A stretch of DNA of 64,000 nt from Burkholderiaceae bacterium (GTDB taxonomy: Bacteria > Pseudomonadota > Gammaproteobacteria > Burkholderiales > Burkholderiaceae_C), in contig CAJYPV010000017.1 in the NCBI GenBank assembly GCA_913776825.1, forward strand, positions 183,320 to 247,319, written 5' to 3'. The position numbers and the translations under genes are program-made. This document shows positions 8,594-18,355 of this stretch, in pieces; the first letter of the stretch is position 1, and every line of letters begins with the position of its first letter. Below the pieces are notes generated by a model, which did not search any database, was not told the origin of the DNA, and saw only the letters and a list, made by a program, of their open reading frames with translations.

Positions 8594-10024
8594 TCAGGCG
8601 ACGCGGCAGACCTTCAGCATGTTGGTGCCGCCGGGATAGCCCATCGGCTCGCCACAGGTGATGGCGTAGGTATCGCCGGGCATCAGCACACCACGGTCGA
8701 TCAGCAATTGCTCGGCCGCGCGCAGGGCCTGGTCGCGGTCGTCAAAGTTGGGCATCAGCAGCGGCGTGACATTGCGGTAGAGCGCCATCTTGCGATCGGT
8801 CAGCACCTGCGAGGTCAGCGCATAGATCGGCACATGGATGCGGTGACGGCTCATCCACAGCGCGGTCGAACCGGATTCGGTCAGCGCCACGATCGCCTTG
8901 CAGCCGAGGTGATGCGCGGTGAACAGCGCGCCCATCGCGATCGACTGGTCGATGCGGCCGAACTGGCGGTTGGCGAAGTCGGTGTCCAGCGTCACGAACT
9001 CGGCGTTCTCCGCTTCCAGCGCGATCGCGGCCATCTGCTCGATGGTCTCGACCGGGAAGCGGCCCGCTGCGGTTTCGGCGCTCAGCATGACGGCGTCGGT
9101 GCCGTCCAGCACGGCATTGGCGACGTCCGACACTTCAGCGCGGGTCGGCACCGGATTGGTGATCATCGATTCCATCATCTGCGTGGCGGTGATGCTGAGC
9201 TTGTCGAGCTCCCGCGCCATGCGGATCATGCGTTTCTGCAGCGCCGGCACCGCCGCGTTGCCCACTTCCACGGCCAGGTCGCCACGGGCGACCATGATGC
9301 CGTCGGACGCCTTCAGGATCGCTTCCAGGTGCGGGATCGCCTCATAGCGCTCGATCTTGGCGATCATGCCGGGCTTGTGGCGATACGGCTCGCCGGCGAC
9401 ATTGGCCAACTGGCGGGCCATTTCCATGTCGGTGGCGTTCTTGGGGAAGCTCACCGCCAGGTATTCGCACTGGAAGGACATCGCGGTCTTGATGTCCTCC
9501 ATGTCCTTGCCGGTCAGGGCCGGCGCGGTCAGGCCGCCACCCTGCTTGTTGATGCCCTTGTTGTTGGACAGCTCACCGCCTTGCTTGACGATGGTGTGCA
9601 CCTGGCTGCCGCGCACCGATTCGACGGTCAGCACCAGCAGGCCGTCGTTGAGCAGCAGCGTGTCGCCGGGCTTCACATCGCGCGGCAGTTCCTTGTAGTC
9701 CAGGCCCACGCAGGTCTCGTCGCCGGGCTCGGTGCGGGCGGCGTCGAGGATGAAGGGCGTGCCGTTGATCAGCTCGATCTTGCCGTTCTGGAACTTGCCG
9801 ACGCGGATCTTCGGACCCTGCAGGTCCGCCATGATCGCCACCTGCTTGCCGGCGCGGGCGGCGGCTTCGCGCACCATGCGGGCCCGGTCGATGTGGTCCT
9901 GCGCCTTGCCGTGCGAGAAGTTCAATCGCACCACATCGACACCGGCCTGGATCATCCGCTCCAACACCTCGGGCGACGAGGAAGCAGGACCGAGGGTGGC
10001 AACGATCTTGGTGGCACGGGACAT
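8594..10024 (-). CDS. pyk: Pyruvate kinase
   Basis: Catalyses the last ATP-forming step of glycolysis, PEP to pyruvate. The 476-residue protein has the full family plan: RATKIVATLGPASS at the N-terminus, VRLNFSHG, the B-domain (residues about 70-170), the signature IAKIERYEAI with the catalytic Lys near residue 222, MVARGDLAVEVG, and the TQMMESM effector/substrate segment near 270. The C-terminal allosteric domain (EAL TESGST) is complete. It stops 17 bp from the convergent DUF4325 gene. A possible -10 (CATAAT, complement of 10062-10067) lies about 40 bp upstream. Confidence 0.97.
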   Translation of the reverse strand: MSRATKIVATLGPASSSPEVLERMIQAGVDVVRLNFSHGKAQDHIDRARMVREAAARAGKQVAIMADLQGPKIRVGKFQNGKIELINGTPFILDAARTEPGDETCVGLDYKELPRDVKPGDTLLLNDGLLVLTVESVRGSQVHTIVKQGGELSNNKGINKQGGGLTAPALTGKDMEDIKTAMSFQCEYLAVSFPKNATDMEMARQLANVAGEPYRHKPGMIAKIERYEAIPHLEAILKASDGIMVARGDLAVEVGNAAVPALQKRMIRMARELDKLSITATQMMESMITNPVPTRAEVSDVANAVLDGTDAVMLSAETAAGRFPVETIEQMAAIALEAENAEFVTLDTDFANRQFGRIDQSIAMGALFTAHHLGCKAIVALTESGSTALWMSRHRIHVPIYALTSQVLTDRKMALYRNVTPLLMPNFDDRDQALRAAEQLLIDRGVLMPGDTYAITCGEPMGYPGGTNMLKVCRVA

Positions 10025-10550
10025 GGCTTTGTCTCTGTCTGAAATTTAGTTACAGCGGGCGATTATGGAGCGGCAATCCCCGATCCGGGCAGTTTCGACA
10101 GGTTACCGCTGAGTTTCCAACGGCGTCATGACGACGTCGTGGCTCCTGGCGTCACCCGGCGCGGCGGGGCGGTCTCATCACCCGTCGCCCCATCGGTTCA
10201 CAGTGCCTCATTCCGAGGCAGACCAAGGGTTTCACTGTCGTGACAAGGACTTGCGTCATCCGCGCCCATGGTGCCAACAGACTTGTCCACAGACGACGGG
10301 GACATCCCTTCCATTGGCCGAGCCCGCGATGAAGAGCGCACACCTCGTCACATCCTGCGAGACGGCGCGGATTCGCCGATGCGGGCCCGACCGCGCCGAC
10401 GCGCCTGGGCGGGCCCCAATGACAAAGGCCCCGAAGCCGATCGAACGACGTCGATCGGCTTCGGGGCCTGCAGCGGTCCATACCGTGACCAAGACCGCCG
10501 TGACCGAGACCGCCGCATCTCATGCGCGCGGCCTCGGCGGCTGGCGAATG
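10025..10550. other. Gene-free region between maeB and pyk
   Basis: About 526 bp with no believable gene on either strand; open frames here are arginine/glycine-rich composition artefacts. It holds a strong hairpin near the maeB end (listed separately) and the pyk promoter region at the left. Nothing else was recognised. Confidence 0.5.
10426..10469 (-). terminator. Perfect 19-bp stem hairpin downstream of maeB
   Basis: AGGCCCCGAAGCCGATCGA (10426-10444) pairs perfectly with 10451-10469 across the 6-nt loop ACGACG. Read on the minus strand it follows the maeB stop by about 80 bp and is succeeded by TTTGTC, a weak U-tract. The stem is unusually long for an intrinsic terminator; it may end maeB transcription or protect its 3' end. 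Confidence 0.6.
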
Positions 10551-12869
10551 TCAGCCCTTGGCGGCCTGCACGTCGGCCACGGCCAGCGCGGTCATGTTGA
10601 CGATGCGTCGCACCGTCGCCGACGGGGTCAGGATGTGCACCGGCCGGGACGCGCCCAGCAGGATCGGGCCGACGGTCACGCCCTGCCCGCTCACCACCTT
10701 CAGCACATTGAACAGGATGTTGGCCGCATCCAGGCTGGGCAGCACCAGCAGATTGGCCGATCCCTTGAGCGTGGAGTCCGGCAGGAAGGTGCCGCGCACG
10801 TCTTCCGACAGCGCCGCATCGCCGTGCATTTCGCCATCGCATTCGATGTCGGGATGACGCGCCGCGAACAGGTCACGGGCCTGCCGCATCTTGATGGCCG
10901 ACGGCCGCTTGCTGCTGCCGAACATCGAATGCGACAGGAAGGCGACCTTGGGAGGCAGGCCGAAGCGCTGCAGCTCTTCGGCCGCCTGGGCGGCGATCTC
11001 GGCGAGCTGCTCGGCGGTCGGGTCGTCATTGACGAAGGTGTCGGCGATGAACAGGGTGCGCTGTTCCAGCATCAGCGCGTTCATCGTGGCGAAGTTGGAC
11101 ACGCCCGCCTTCAGGCCGATCAGGTCGTTGACATGCTCCAGATGGGAATCGAAGCGACCGACCATGCCGCAGATCATCGCGTCCGCATCGCCGAGCTGGA
11201 TGGCCAGCGCGCCGATGGTGGTGTTGGAGCGGCGCACCGCGGCCTTGGCCATCTCCGGCGTGAAGCCGTTGCGGCCCATCGCCTGGTGATAGGTCTCCCA
11301 GTACTGGCGGAAGCGCGGATCGTTCTCGGGGTCGATCACCACCACGTTCTCGCCGAGCTTCAGGCGCAGGCCGGCGCGCTGGATGCGCATCGCGATGACG
11401 TCGGGACGGCCGATCAGCGTGGGCTTGGCCAGACCTTCATCCAGCGCGACCTGCACCGCGCGCAGCACGCGCTCATCCTCGCCTTCGGCATAGATGACGC
11501 GGGCCGGATTCGCCTTGGCGGCCGCGAAGACCGGGCGCATGAACATGCCGGTCTGATAGACGAAGCGCGACAGGTGGTCGCGGTAGGCGGCCATGTCGGT
11601 GATGGGTCGGGTGGCGACGCCCGACGCCTCGGCGGCCTGCGCCACGGCGGGCGCGATGCGCAGGATCAGGCGGCTGTCGAAGGGCTTCGGGATCAGGTAG
11701 TCCGGACCGAAGGCCAGGTCTTGCCCGGGATAGGCGGCGGCGACTTCCGGCGGGGTTTCGCTCTTGGCCAGGGCGGCGATTTCGCGCACGCAGGCGAGCT
11801 TCATCGCTTCGGTGATCTTGGTGGCGCCGCAGTCCAGCGCGCCACGGAAGATGTAGGGGAAGCACAGCACGTTGTTGACCTGGTTCGGATAGTCCGAACG
11901 GCCGGTGGCGACGATCGCATCGGGACGGGCCTGCTTGGCCAGCTCGGGGCGGATTTCCGGTTCCGGATTGGCCAGCGCCAGGATGATCGGCTGGCGCGCC
12001 ATCGACGTCACCATCTCGGCCGAGAGCACACCCGCCGCCGAGCAGCCGAGGAAGACATCGGCATCCTTCACCACATCGGCCAGCGTGCGGGCCTGCGTGT
12101 TCTGGCAATAGCGACGCTTGGACTCGTCCAGCTTGGCCGCATCCGCGCGCTCGCTGTGGATCACGCCCTTGGAGTCGCAGACGAACACGTTCTCACGCTT
12201 CACGCCCAGGCCGACCATCACGTCCAGGCAGGCGATCGCGGCAGCGCCCGCGCCCGACACGGCCACCTTCACCGCGCCGATTTCCTTGCCCACCAGTTCC
12301 AGGCCGTTCAGCAGCGCGGCGCTGGAGATGATGGCGGTGCCATGCTGGTCGTCGTGGAAGACGGGGATGTTCATGCGGGCGCTGAGCTGCTTCTCGATGT
12401 AGAAGCATTCCGGCGCCTTGATGTCCTCCAGGTTGATGCCGCCCAGGGTCGGCTCCATCGCCGCGATGATCTCGACCAGCTTGTCGGGATCGCGCTCGGC
12501 CAGCTCGATGTCGAACACATCGATGCCGGCGAACTTCTTGAACAGACAGCCCTTGCCTTCCATCACCGGCTTGGCGGCCAGCGGGCCGATGTCGCCGAGG
12601 CCGAGCACGGCGGTGCCGTTGGTGACCACGCCGACCAGGTTGCCGCGCGAGGTGTATTCCGCCGCGAGAGTCGGGTCTTTCTCGATGTCCAGGCAGGGAT
12701 AGGCCACGCCCGGCGAGTAGGCCAGGGACAGGTCGCGCTGGTTGGCCAGCGGTTTGGTCGGGGTGACGGCGATCTTGCCGCGGGTCGGGAAGCGGTGATA
12801 GTCCAGCGCTGCTTCACGCAGGGCGGCTTCGGCCGGGCTCAGGCCGAGGCCGTCGTTGTTGTCAGTCAT
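10551..12869 (-). CDS. maeB: NADP-dependent malic enzyme (malic enzyme-phosphotransacetylase fusion)
   Basis: Oxidatively decarboxylates malate to pyruvate, giving NADPH. The 772-residue protein has a malic enzyme half (residues about 15-430: [39 protein letters not shown], the catalytic Lys segment, HDDQHGTAI and a Rossmann motif near [10 protein letters not shown]) joined to a phosphotransacetylase-like half (about 440-770: [38 protein letters not shown]). In this MaeB class the second half is generally regulatory, binding acetyl-CoA or CoA. The ATG at 12869 with GGAG upstream is preferred to an in-frame ATG 90 bp earlier. The gene lies between pgk and pyk, linking glycolysis with the TCA cycle. 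Confidence 0.95.
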   Translation of the reverse strand: MTDNNDGLGLSPAEAALREAALDYHRFPTRGKIAVTPTKPLANQRDLSLAYSPGVAYPCLDIEKDPTLAAEYTSRGNLVGVVTNGTAVLGLGDIGPLAAKPVMEGKGCLFKKFAGIDVFDIELAERDPDKLVEIIAAMEPTLGGINLEDIKAPECFYIEKQLSARMNIPVFHDDQHGTAIISSAALLNGLELVGKEIGAVKVAVSGAGAAAIACLDVMVGLGVKRENVFVCDSKGVIHSERADAAKLDESKRRYCQNTQARTLADVVKDADVFLGCSAAGVLSAEMVTSMARQPIILALANPEPEIRPELAKQARPDAIVATGRSDYPNQVNNVLCFPYIFRGALDCGATKITEAMKLACVREIAALAKSETPPEVAAAYPGQDLAFGPDYLIPKPFDSRLILRIAPAVAQAAEASGVATRPITDMAAYRDHLSRFVYQTGMFMRPVFAAAKANPARVIYAEGEDERVLRAVQVALDEGLAKPTLIGRPDVIAMRIQRAGLRLKLGENVVVIDPENDPRFRQYWETYHQAMGRNGFTPEMAKAAVRRSNTTIGALAIQLGDADAMICGMVGRFDSHLEHVNDLIGLKAGVSNFATMNALMLEQRTLFIADTFVNDDPTAEQLAEIAAQAAEELQRFGLPPKVAFLSHSMFGSSKRPSAIKMRQARDLFAARHPDIECDGEMHGDAALSEDVRGTFLPDSTLKGSANLLVLPSLDAANILFNVLKVVSGQGVTVGPILLGASRPVHILTPSATVRRIVNMTALAVADVQAAKG

Positions 12870-13078
12870 GCGGTGCTCCGTCGCGGATGGATCGCGCGTC
12901 AAAGGATCCAGGAAATGGGGCGCAAAGCTTAATCCCAGTCCGGTCCCGTGGCGATGCAATCCGGTTTAACTCGCATGCAAAGATGGCCATCGACCGGGCG
13001 CGGGGCGTAGCGGGTCGGCGGCATTCGCACCGGGGTGCGGCTTGTGTGCCGCGCGTGGCTTCACTGCCGGCGCGCGCA

Positions 13079-13104
13079 TGAAAAAACGCGCCCGAAGGCG
13101 CGTT
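13079..13104 (-). terminator. Intrinsic terminator of pgk
   Basis: AACGCGCC (13085-13092), tetraloop CGAA, GGCGCGTT (13097-13104), followed on the minus strand by TTTTTTCAT. It lies 41 bp after the pgk stop and separates pgk from maeB, so maeB should have its own promoter in 12870-13078. Confidence 0.85.
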
Positions 13105-13144
13105 GCTTTGCGGTCGTCCTGCGGTGATGCAGGTCGGTCGTGAA

Positions 13145-14338
13145 TCAGCCGGCCGCGCGCTTGGACAGGATCTCGAAGGCCGGCAGGGTCTTGCCTTCCA
13201 GCACTTCCAGGAAGGCGCCGCCGCCGGTGGAGATGTAGCCCACCTGCTCCTCGATGCCGTACTTGGCGATCGCGGCCAGGGTGTCGCCGCCGCCCGCGAT
13301 CGAGAACGCATCCGATGCCGCGATGGCACGGGCAATGGTCTCCGTGCCGTGGGCGAAGGCGTCGAACTCGAACACGCCGACCGGGCCGTTCCAGACGATG
13401 GTGCCGGCCGCCTTGAGCTGCTCGGCGAGCAGCGCGGCGGTTTGGGGACCGATGTCCAGGATCAGGTCGTCGTCCGCCACGTCGGTGGCGGCCTTGACGG
13501 TGGCCGGCGCATCGGCCGCAAAGGCCTTGGCGGTCACCACATCCACCGGGATCGGCACGGCGGCGCCACGGGCCTTCATCGATTCGATGACGGCCTTGGC
13601 CTCGTCCAGCAGGTCCGGCTCCGCCAGCGACTTGCCGATCTTCAGACCGGCCGCCAGCATGAAGGTGTTGGCGATGCCGCCGCCCACGATCAGGCCATCC
13701 ACATTCTTGGACAGCGATTGCAGGATGGTCAGCTTGGTCGACACCTTCGAGCCCGCGACGATCGCCACCAGCGGCCGCTTCGGATTGGCGAGCGCCTTGC
13801 TGATGGCGTCGATCTCGGCCGCCAGCAGCGGACCGGCGCACGCGATCTTGGCGAACTGGGCGATGCCATAGGTCGAGGCTTCGGCGCGATGCGCGGTGCC
13901 GAAGGCGTCATGAACAAAGATGTCGCACAGGGCGGCCATCTTCTTCGAGAGCGCCTCGTCGTTCTTCTTCTCGCCCTTGTTGACGCGGCAGTTTTCCAGC
14001 AGCACCACCTGGCCCGGCTGAACGGTCACGCCGTCCACCCAGTTGGCCACCAGCGGCACCTCACGGCCGAGCAGCTCGCCCAGCCGTCGGGCGACCGGCG
14101 CCAGCGAATCGGCCGGCTTGAACTCGCCTTCGGTGGGACGGCCCAGGTGAGACGTCACCATCACCGCGGCACCGGCCTGGAGGGCCATGTCGATGGCGGG
14201 AATCGACGCCCGCACGCGGGTGTCTTCGGTGATCTGGCCCGCGTCGTTCAGCGGCACATTGAGATCGGCGCGGATGAACACGCGCTGGTTGGCGACCTTG
14301 CCGGCCTCGATCAGGTCGGCGAAACGCAAGACATTCAT
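13145..14338 (-). CDS. pgk: Phosphoglycerate kinase
   Basis: Glycolytic kinase transferring phosphate between 1,3-bisphosphoglycerate and ADP. The 397-residue protein carries [12 protein letters not shown] near residue 18, [10 protein letters not shown] (basic patch) near 62, the hinge region with [11 protein letters not shown], and the nucleotide-binding loop GGGDTLAAI near residue 355. The family-consistent start is the ATG at 14338 ([10 protein letters not shown]); no strong Shine-Dalgarno precedes it, and an in-frame ATG 120 bp upstream adds an unrelated sequence. An intrinsic terminator follows, making it a single-gene unit. Confidence 0.96.
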   Translation of the reverse strand: MNVLRFADLIEAGKVANQRVFIRADLNVPLNDAGQITEDTRVRASIPAIDMALQAGAAVMVTSHLGRPTEGEFKPADSLAPVARRLGELLGREVPLVANWVDGVTVQPGQVVLLENCRVNKGEKKNDEALSKKMAALCDIFVHDAFGTAHRAEASTYGIAQFAKIACAGPLLAAEIDAISKALANPKRPLVAIVAGSKVSTKLTILQSLSKNVDGLIVGGGIANTFMLAAGLKIGKSLAEPDLLDEAKAVIESMKARGAAVPIPVDVVTAKAFAADAPATVKAATDVADDDLILDIGPQTAALLAEQLKAAGTIVWNGPVGVFEFDAFAHGTETIARAIAASDAFSIAGGGDTLAAIAKYGIEEQVGYISTGGGAFLEVLEGKTLPAFEILSKRAAG

Positions 14339-14610
14339 GGAGAGGGACTCGGGTAGTTGGAAAGCGGGCGCCGCCATCGGTGTCGTCAGGGCGATCCGCG
14401 CGATCTGCGCGATCGGGATCGTCGACACGCCAGCGGCGAATCGCGCGAAGCTTACCAAGCCCCGCCCCCCTCACCCGGAGGACGGCGCGACGTACCGGTG
14501 ACGAAACCCGTCCGAGTCGCCCGAACGGGGGGCGGTGGCGAGAACGTCGCATCGCTCATTCGCCCCTTCCAAGCACAACGATCAAAGAGCCGTGCGGACG
14601 GGGCGCGCGC

Positions 14611-14940
14611 TCACCAGCCCAGTCCGAGTCGCAGCGCCAGCATGACCGCCGTGCCGCTGACGATCGTGCCCAGGATGCCGCGCTTCCAGAAGAAGTAAGC
14701 GGTGCCCACCGCCGCTGCGTAGAGCCGCGGATCGCGCCAGGTGTTGATCAGCTGGCCCTGAGTCATGACGATCTCCGGCACGATCACGGCGGCCAGCGCG
14801 GCGAGCGGCGCATAGCGCAGGCCGTCGCGAACCCAGTCCGGGAGCGGGATCTCCTTGTCGGGGATCATGAAGAAGCTGCGCGTGACCAACGTGATCACGC
14901 CCATGCCCAGAATGCCGAGGATCGCTTCCCACCAACTCAT
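14611..14940 (-). CDS. azlD: AzlD-family branched-chain amino acid exporter subunit
   Basis: A 109-residue membrane protein with three to four hydrophobic helices (ILGILGMGVITLV, YAPLAALAAVIVPEIV, C-terminal GTIVSGTAVMLALRLG) and the AzlD signature TRSFF plus RYAPLAALAAVIVPE. It is the small partner of AzlC, forming an exporter of branched-chain amino acids and analogues (BrnFE type). GAGGAG before the ATG at 14940 decides the start. It follows azlC by 13 bp. Confidence 0.88.
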   Translation of the reverse strand: MSWWEAILGILGMGVITLVTRSFFMIPDKEIPLPDWVRDGLRYAPLAALAAVIVPEIVMTQGQLINTWRDPRLYAAAVGTAYFFWKRGILGTIVSGTAVMLALRLGLGW

Positions 14941-14953
14941 GACCGGTCGCTCC

Positions 14954-15694
14954 TCAGGTCCGTCCACCGGCCGAACGACCTGCGGTCGGCGGCAGCCAGC
15001 GTTCCATCAACAGGCCCACCGCCACGGCGGCGGCGATCGCCACCAGGATGTTGAGCCGCAGCGGCAGCGCATAGGCGGCCACGGCGGCGCAGCCCGCCAC
15101 CGCGCCGGAAACCCAGCTGTTGCGATCCTTCAGCAGCGAGTAGCTCAGCCCCAGCAGCGCCAGCACGCCGGCAAAGCCCAGGCCCCAATGGGTGGGAATG
15201 CGGTCCGCCAGGAAGATGCCGGTGATCGCCGGCACCTGCCACGCGAACCAGTTGGTGGCCACGCCGCCCCAAAAGTAGGGCACCTGGTTGGCGGGGTCCG
15301 GCTTCATGTCGGGGAATCGCTTGAGGAAGGCGACGTAGTTCAGATCGGCCGCGAAGTAGCCGATCAACAGCCGCTGCACGCGGGGCAGCGGCTCGAAATA
15401 CAAGCGCCACTGCGCGCTGAAGATGACGAAGCGCAGGTTCACGCAAAACGAGGTGGCCCACAGCACCCACAGCGGCGCGCCGCTGGCGATCAGAGGCAAG
15501 GACGCCAGTTGAGAGCTGCCGGCGAACACCACCAGGCTCATCAGCAGGGACAGCCCGACGCCCAGCCCGCTCTTGACCATCGCCACACCCGTGACCAGTC
15601 CCCAGGCCGAAATCCCCAAGGTGATGCCGAGCATGTCGCGCGATCCGCGCTTGAATTCGGGGTGGCGCACGAGCGCCGCAAGTCCTGCCGCCAT
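14954..15694 (-). CDS. azlC: AzlC-family branched-chain amino acid permease
   Basis: The large subunit of the AzlCD exporter, 246 residues with about six to seven transmembrane helices (MLGITLGISAWGLVTGVAM, LGVGLSLLMSLVVFAGSSQ, C-terminal IAAAVAVGLLMER). The segment VFAGSSQLASLPLIASGAPLWV is the family hallmark, as is the later NLRFVIFSAQW. I took the ATG at 15694 because the sequence before it is arginine-rich and lacks hydrophobic character. It is followed directly by azlD in the same operon. Confidence 0.88.
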   Translation of the reverse strand: MAAGLAALVRHPEFKRGSRDMLGITLGISAWGLVTGVAMVKSGLGVGLSLLMSLVVFAGSSQLASLPLIASGAPLWVLWATSFCVNLRFVIFSAQWRLYFEPLPRVQRLLIGYFAADLNYVAFLKRFPDMKPDPANQVPYFWGGVATNWFAWQVPAITGIFLADRIPTHWGLGFAGVLALLGLSYSLLKDRNSWVSGAVAGCAAVAAYALPLRLNILVAIAAAVAVGLLMERWLPPTAGRSAGGRT

Positions 15695-15712
15695 GCCGCG
15701 ATTGTCAGCCCT

Positions 15713-15760
15713 GCGCCAAAAAGCCAAACGCCCCTCGCCCGCCTGCGCGGTGAGGGGCGT
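15713..15760 (-). terminator. Intrinsic terminator downstream of the GIN-domain gene
   Basis: ACGCCCCTC (15728-15736) pairs with GAGGGGCGT (15752-15760). On the minus strand the stem is followed by TTTGGCTTTTTGG. It lies between the GIN-domain gene (stop 15828) and azlC. Confidence 0.65.
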
Positions 15761-15827
15761 CCACCATTCGCCCGATACCGAACGACCGGCGACCGGCCGA
15801 TCGGCAGCGGGCCAGGCGCGAGCGGGT

Positions 15828-16586
15828 TCAGTCCTTGAGCTTGCGCACCCGGCCGGAACCGGCGTTGGACATGCTGATCTCCGGATTGCCGACATAGCCC
15901 ACATCGCCCGATCCCGCGATGGCGACATTCAAGCGCTTGGCGGCCTGCACCGACACATCGCCGCTGCCCGCGATGTTGACCTTGGCCTCGTCGACCGCCA
16001 GGCCCCGGGCGCGCACGTCGCCGCTGCCGGCCACGCTGACCGAGAGGCTGCCCGCCTTGCCACTCGCGACGATGTCGCCGCTGCCGGACACCCGCAGGCC
16101 GACGCGCTCGGCCTCCAGGCCATTGATCCGGATGTCGCCACTGCCGGCGATGCTGGCGTCCACCGGGCCGGTCTTCATCGGCTCGACCGAGATCTCGCCG
16201 GAGCCCGCAATCGACAGACCGCGCAGCTGCCGCATCTCCAGGAAGACGACCGGCGTGGTGCTGGAACTGAGGTTGAAGCCGCGCTTGGCGCTGATCTCCA
16301 GCGTGCGGCCCTTGCTGCCTTCGCTGACCTTGGTTTCCAGATAGGGCAGCAGGTTGCGGTCGGCCTTGACCTCGACCTTGTCACTGGCGCCTTGACGCAC
16401 CACCACCTTGAAGCTGCCGGACAAGCCCACCGATTCGAAACTGCCGACGTCGCGGCTTTCGGTGGTGACATCCCCCGTGCCTTCGACACGCTGCGAGCCG
16501 CCAAAGCTCCAGGACCAGGCATGAACCGCATTGGCCGCTGCCAGCGCGATCAGCGAAGCAGCAAGAAAACGGAAGATTTTGTTCAT
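15828..16586 (-). CDS. Secreted GIN-domain (DUF2807) protein
   Basis: A 252-residue exported protein. Residues 1-21 are a signal peptide (MNKIFRFLAASLIALAAANA, cleavage near HAW). The rest is a head-GIN/DUF2807 domain in which the turn motif (A/S)GSG(D/E)(I/V) recurs about every 20 residues at least seven times, as expected for a right-handed beta-helix. The family is described as adhesin-like, but molecular roles are generally unknown. AGGAG eight bases before the ATG at 16586 supports the start. It ends with a terminator, so it appears to be a single-gene unit. Confidence 0.85.
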   Translation of the reverse strand: MNKIFRFLAASLIALAAANAVHAWSWSFGGSQRVEGTGDVTTESRDVGSFESVGLSGSFKVVVRQGASDKVEVKADRNLLPYLETKVSEGSKGRTLEISAKRGFNLSSSTTPVVFLEMRQLRGLSIAGSGEISVEPMKTGPVDASIAGSGDIRINGLEAERVGLRVSGSGDIVASGKAGSLSVSVAGSGDVRARGLAVDEAKVNIAGSGDVSVQAAKRLNVAIAGSGDVGYVGNPEISMSNAGSGRVRKLKD

Positions 16587-16742
16587 TTGGCGATCTCCTG
16601 TGGGTCGGAATGATCGCATCTTCGCGGGCCGGCCGGACTCGATCCAGACCCTGCCGACGAACTGCAGGCGCGGCGGCATCAAGTGCATCAGGCCCGGACC
16701 GGCGAGACGCGGGTCCAGCGTTGACGCGACGCCCCTCCGCGG

Positions 16743-17210
16743 TCAGTGACCGGTCTTGCCGGAGCTCTTGCTCGGCTTGGCCGGTTCTTCCTCCACGTCG
16801 GACGCTGGTTCCGACGGCTTGCCGGCATTGGAATTCGCCACCACCGGGCGGGTGCCTTCCAGCTTGTTCTCCCGCATGTATTCGTCCATTTCGCGCCAGC
16901 CCTCGTAGACCGCCGCCTTCTGGGCCTTGGGATTCAGCGCGTAGCAGTCCTCGATCGCGCGCAGCGCATTGCGGCACGCGCCGCCGATCGCCTTCGCATC
17001 GGCCACCTTGCTGGCCGCCACCTTGGCCGGATCCTCGATCCCGAGCTGGTCGCAGCCCGCCAGCAGCAGCGCGCCCGCCACCGCGCCGAGCCCCCAGACA
17101 CGGGACGGCCAGCGCGCCGGTTCGCGGGCCGGCGTCCGTCGGGCCCGCGGGGCCGTCTGCTGGAGCGAGCCTGTGGGTGTGCGCAGAGAGGGGAGCGAAG
17201 AATCCTTCAT
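16743..17210 (-). CDS. Putative lipoprotein, function unknown
   Basis: A 155-residue protein with a lipobox (GALLLAGC, Cys near residue 52) after a hydrophobic stretch (VWGLGAVAGALLLAG). The preceding n-region is unusually long (about 35 residues, rich in Arg, Pro and Thr), although AAGGA before the ATG at 17210 supports that start. The mature part has two cysteines (ACRNAL and EDCYAL) that could form a disulfide, and a Lys/Glu/Ser-rich tail. No named family is recognised. It would be anchored in the inner or outer membrane; Asp at +2 (CDQL) resembles the inner-membrane retention signal known from enterobacteria. Confidence 0.7.
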   Translation of the reverse strand: MKDSSLPSLRTPTGSLQQTAPRARRTPAREPARWPSRVWGLGAVAGALLLAGCDQLGIEDPAKVAASKVADAKAIGGACRNALRAIEDCYALNPKAQKAAVYEGWREMDEYMRENKLEGTRPVVANSNAGKPSEPASDVEEEPAKPSKSSGKTGH

Positions 17211-17343
17211 GCTGTCCTTATCGGCTGCTGGGACGCTGTGCTTTAACGCGATCGCGTCGGCGCGGTGCGGCTCGGCGTACACGTCCCAGGGATGAAGGCA
17301 TTCTTGCTCAGGACGCGCCGCCGGTGTCAGGGCGCCCGTCGTC

Positions 17344-18189
17344 TCAGCGGCGGGTCATCGCCATCAGGCGGGCGACGCGTTCCTCGGTCGACGGATGGGT
17401 GCTGAACAGGCCACGGATGCCGCCGCCGGAGAGCGGGTTCATGATCATCATCTGCGCGGTTTCCGGATGCCGCTCGGTGGTCTCCAGCGGGATGCCCTGG
17501 GCCACGCGATGGATCTTGTTGAGCGCCGAGGCCAGCGCTTCCGGATCGCCGGAGATTTCCGCGCCGCCGCGGTCCGCCTCGAATTCGCGGGCGCGGCTGA
17601 TGGCCATCTGGATCAGGCTGGCGGCGATCGGCGCCAGGATGGCGACCAGCAGGCCGACCAGCGGATTGGCGGGACGGCCTTCGCTGTCGCGGCCGCTGAA
17701 GAACATCGCGAAGTTCGCCAGCATCGAGATCGCACCGGCCATGGTGGCGCTGATGGTGGAGATCAGGATGTCGCGGTGCTTCACATGCGCCAGTTCATGG
17801 GCCATGACGCCGCGCAGCTCGCGCTCGGAGAGCACCCGCATGATGCCGGTGGTGGCGGCGACGGCCGCGTTTTCCGGATTACGACCGGTGGCGAAGGCGT
17901 TCGGCGCGTCTTCCTGGATCAGGTAGACCTTGGGCATCGGCAGTTGGGCGCGGTCGGCCAGTTCCTTGACCATCCGGTAGAACTGCGGCGCGCTGCGCTC
18001 GTCGACCTCCTGGGCGTTGTACATCTTCAGCACCAGCTTGTCGGAGAACCAGTAGCTGAAGAAATTCATGCCCAGCGCCACGACCAGCGCGATCAGCATG
18101 CCCTGCTGGCCGCCCACCATGCCGCCGATCGCCATGAACAGCGCGGTGATGGCGGCCATCAGGATGGCGGTCTTCATCAGGTTGAACAT
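17344..18189 (-). CDS. htpX: Protease HtpX
   Basis: Membrane-bound zinc metalloprotease of family M48B that degrades misfolded inner-membrane proteins. The 281-residue protein has two N-terminal membrane helices ([33 protein letters not shown]), the catalytic HELAHVKH motif near residue 133 with a downstream glutamate in [11 protein letters not shown], and two further hydrophobic segments. AGGAGG before the ATG at 18189 decides the start. In E. coli the orthologue is controlled by CpxR; no such site was identified here. Confidence 0.95.
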   Translation of the reverse strand: MFNLMKTAILMAAITALFMAIGGMVGGQQGMLIALVVALGMNFFSYWFSDKLVLKMYNAQEVDERSAPQFYRMVKELADRAQLPMPKVYLIQEDAPNAFATGRNPENAAVAATTGIMRVLSERELRGVMAHELAHVKHRDILISTISATMAGAISMLANFAMFFSGRDSEGRPANPLVGLLVAILAPIAASLIQMAISRAREFEADRGGAEISGDPEALASALNKIHRVAQGIPLETTERHPETAQMMIMNPLSGGGIRGLFSTHPSTEERVARLMAMTRR

Positions 18190-18355
18190 GGTCACTACCT
18201 CCTGGGAGAAATCGTCGAAACGCCGCCGGACGACCCGGCTGGCAAGGGAACGGTACACCGTCCGACCTGTCAGGTGACGCCGGCGCGCCGTCCTTCAAGT
18301 CGGTCCGACCTGCGCGTCGATCAGGTCGAAGCGAACAATCGGCGGATCAGGGCCG

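Noticed and set aside
10152..10523. Possible small gene in the pyk-maeB gap (minus, 123 codons)
   Set aside because: Gly/Arg/Cys-rich product, no ribosome-binding site, and it runs through the long hairpin; composition does not match neighbouring genes.
10128..12932. Plus-strand open frame of 934 codons opposite maeB
   Set aside because: High GC at third positions keeps the complementary frame open. No family resemblance, and the malic enzyme motifs are all on the minus strand.
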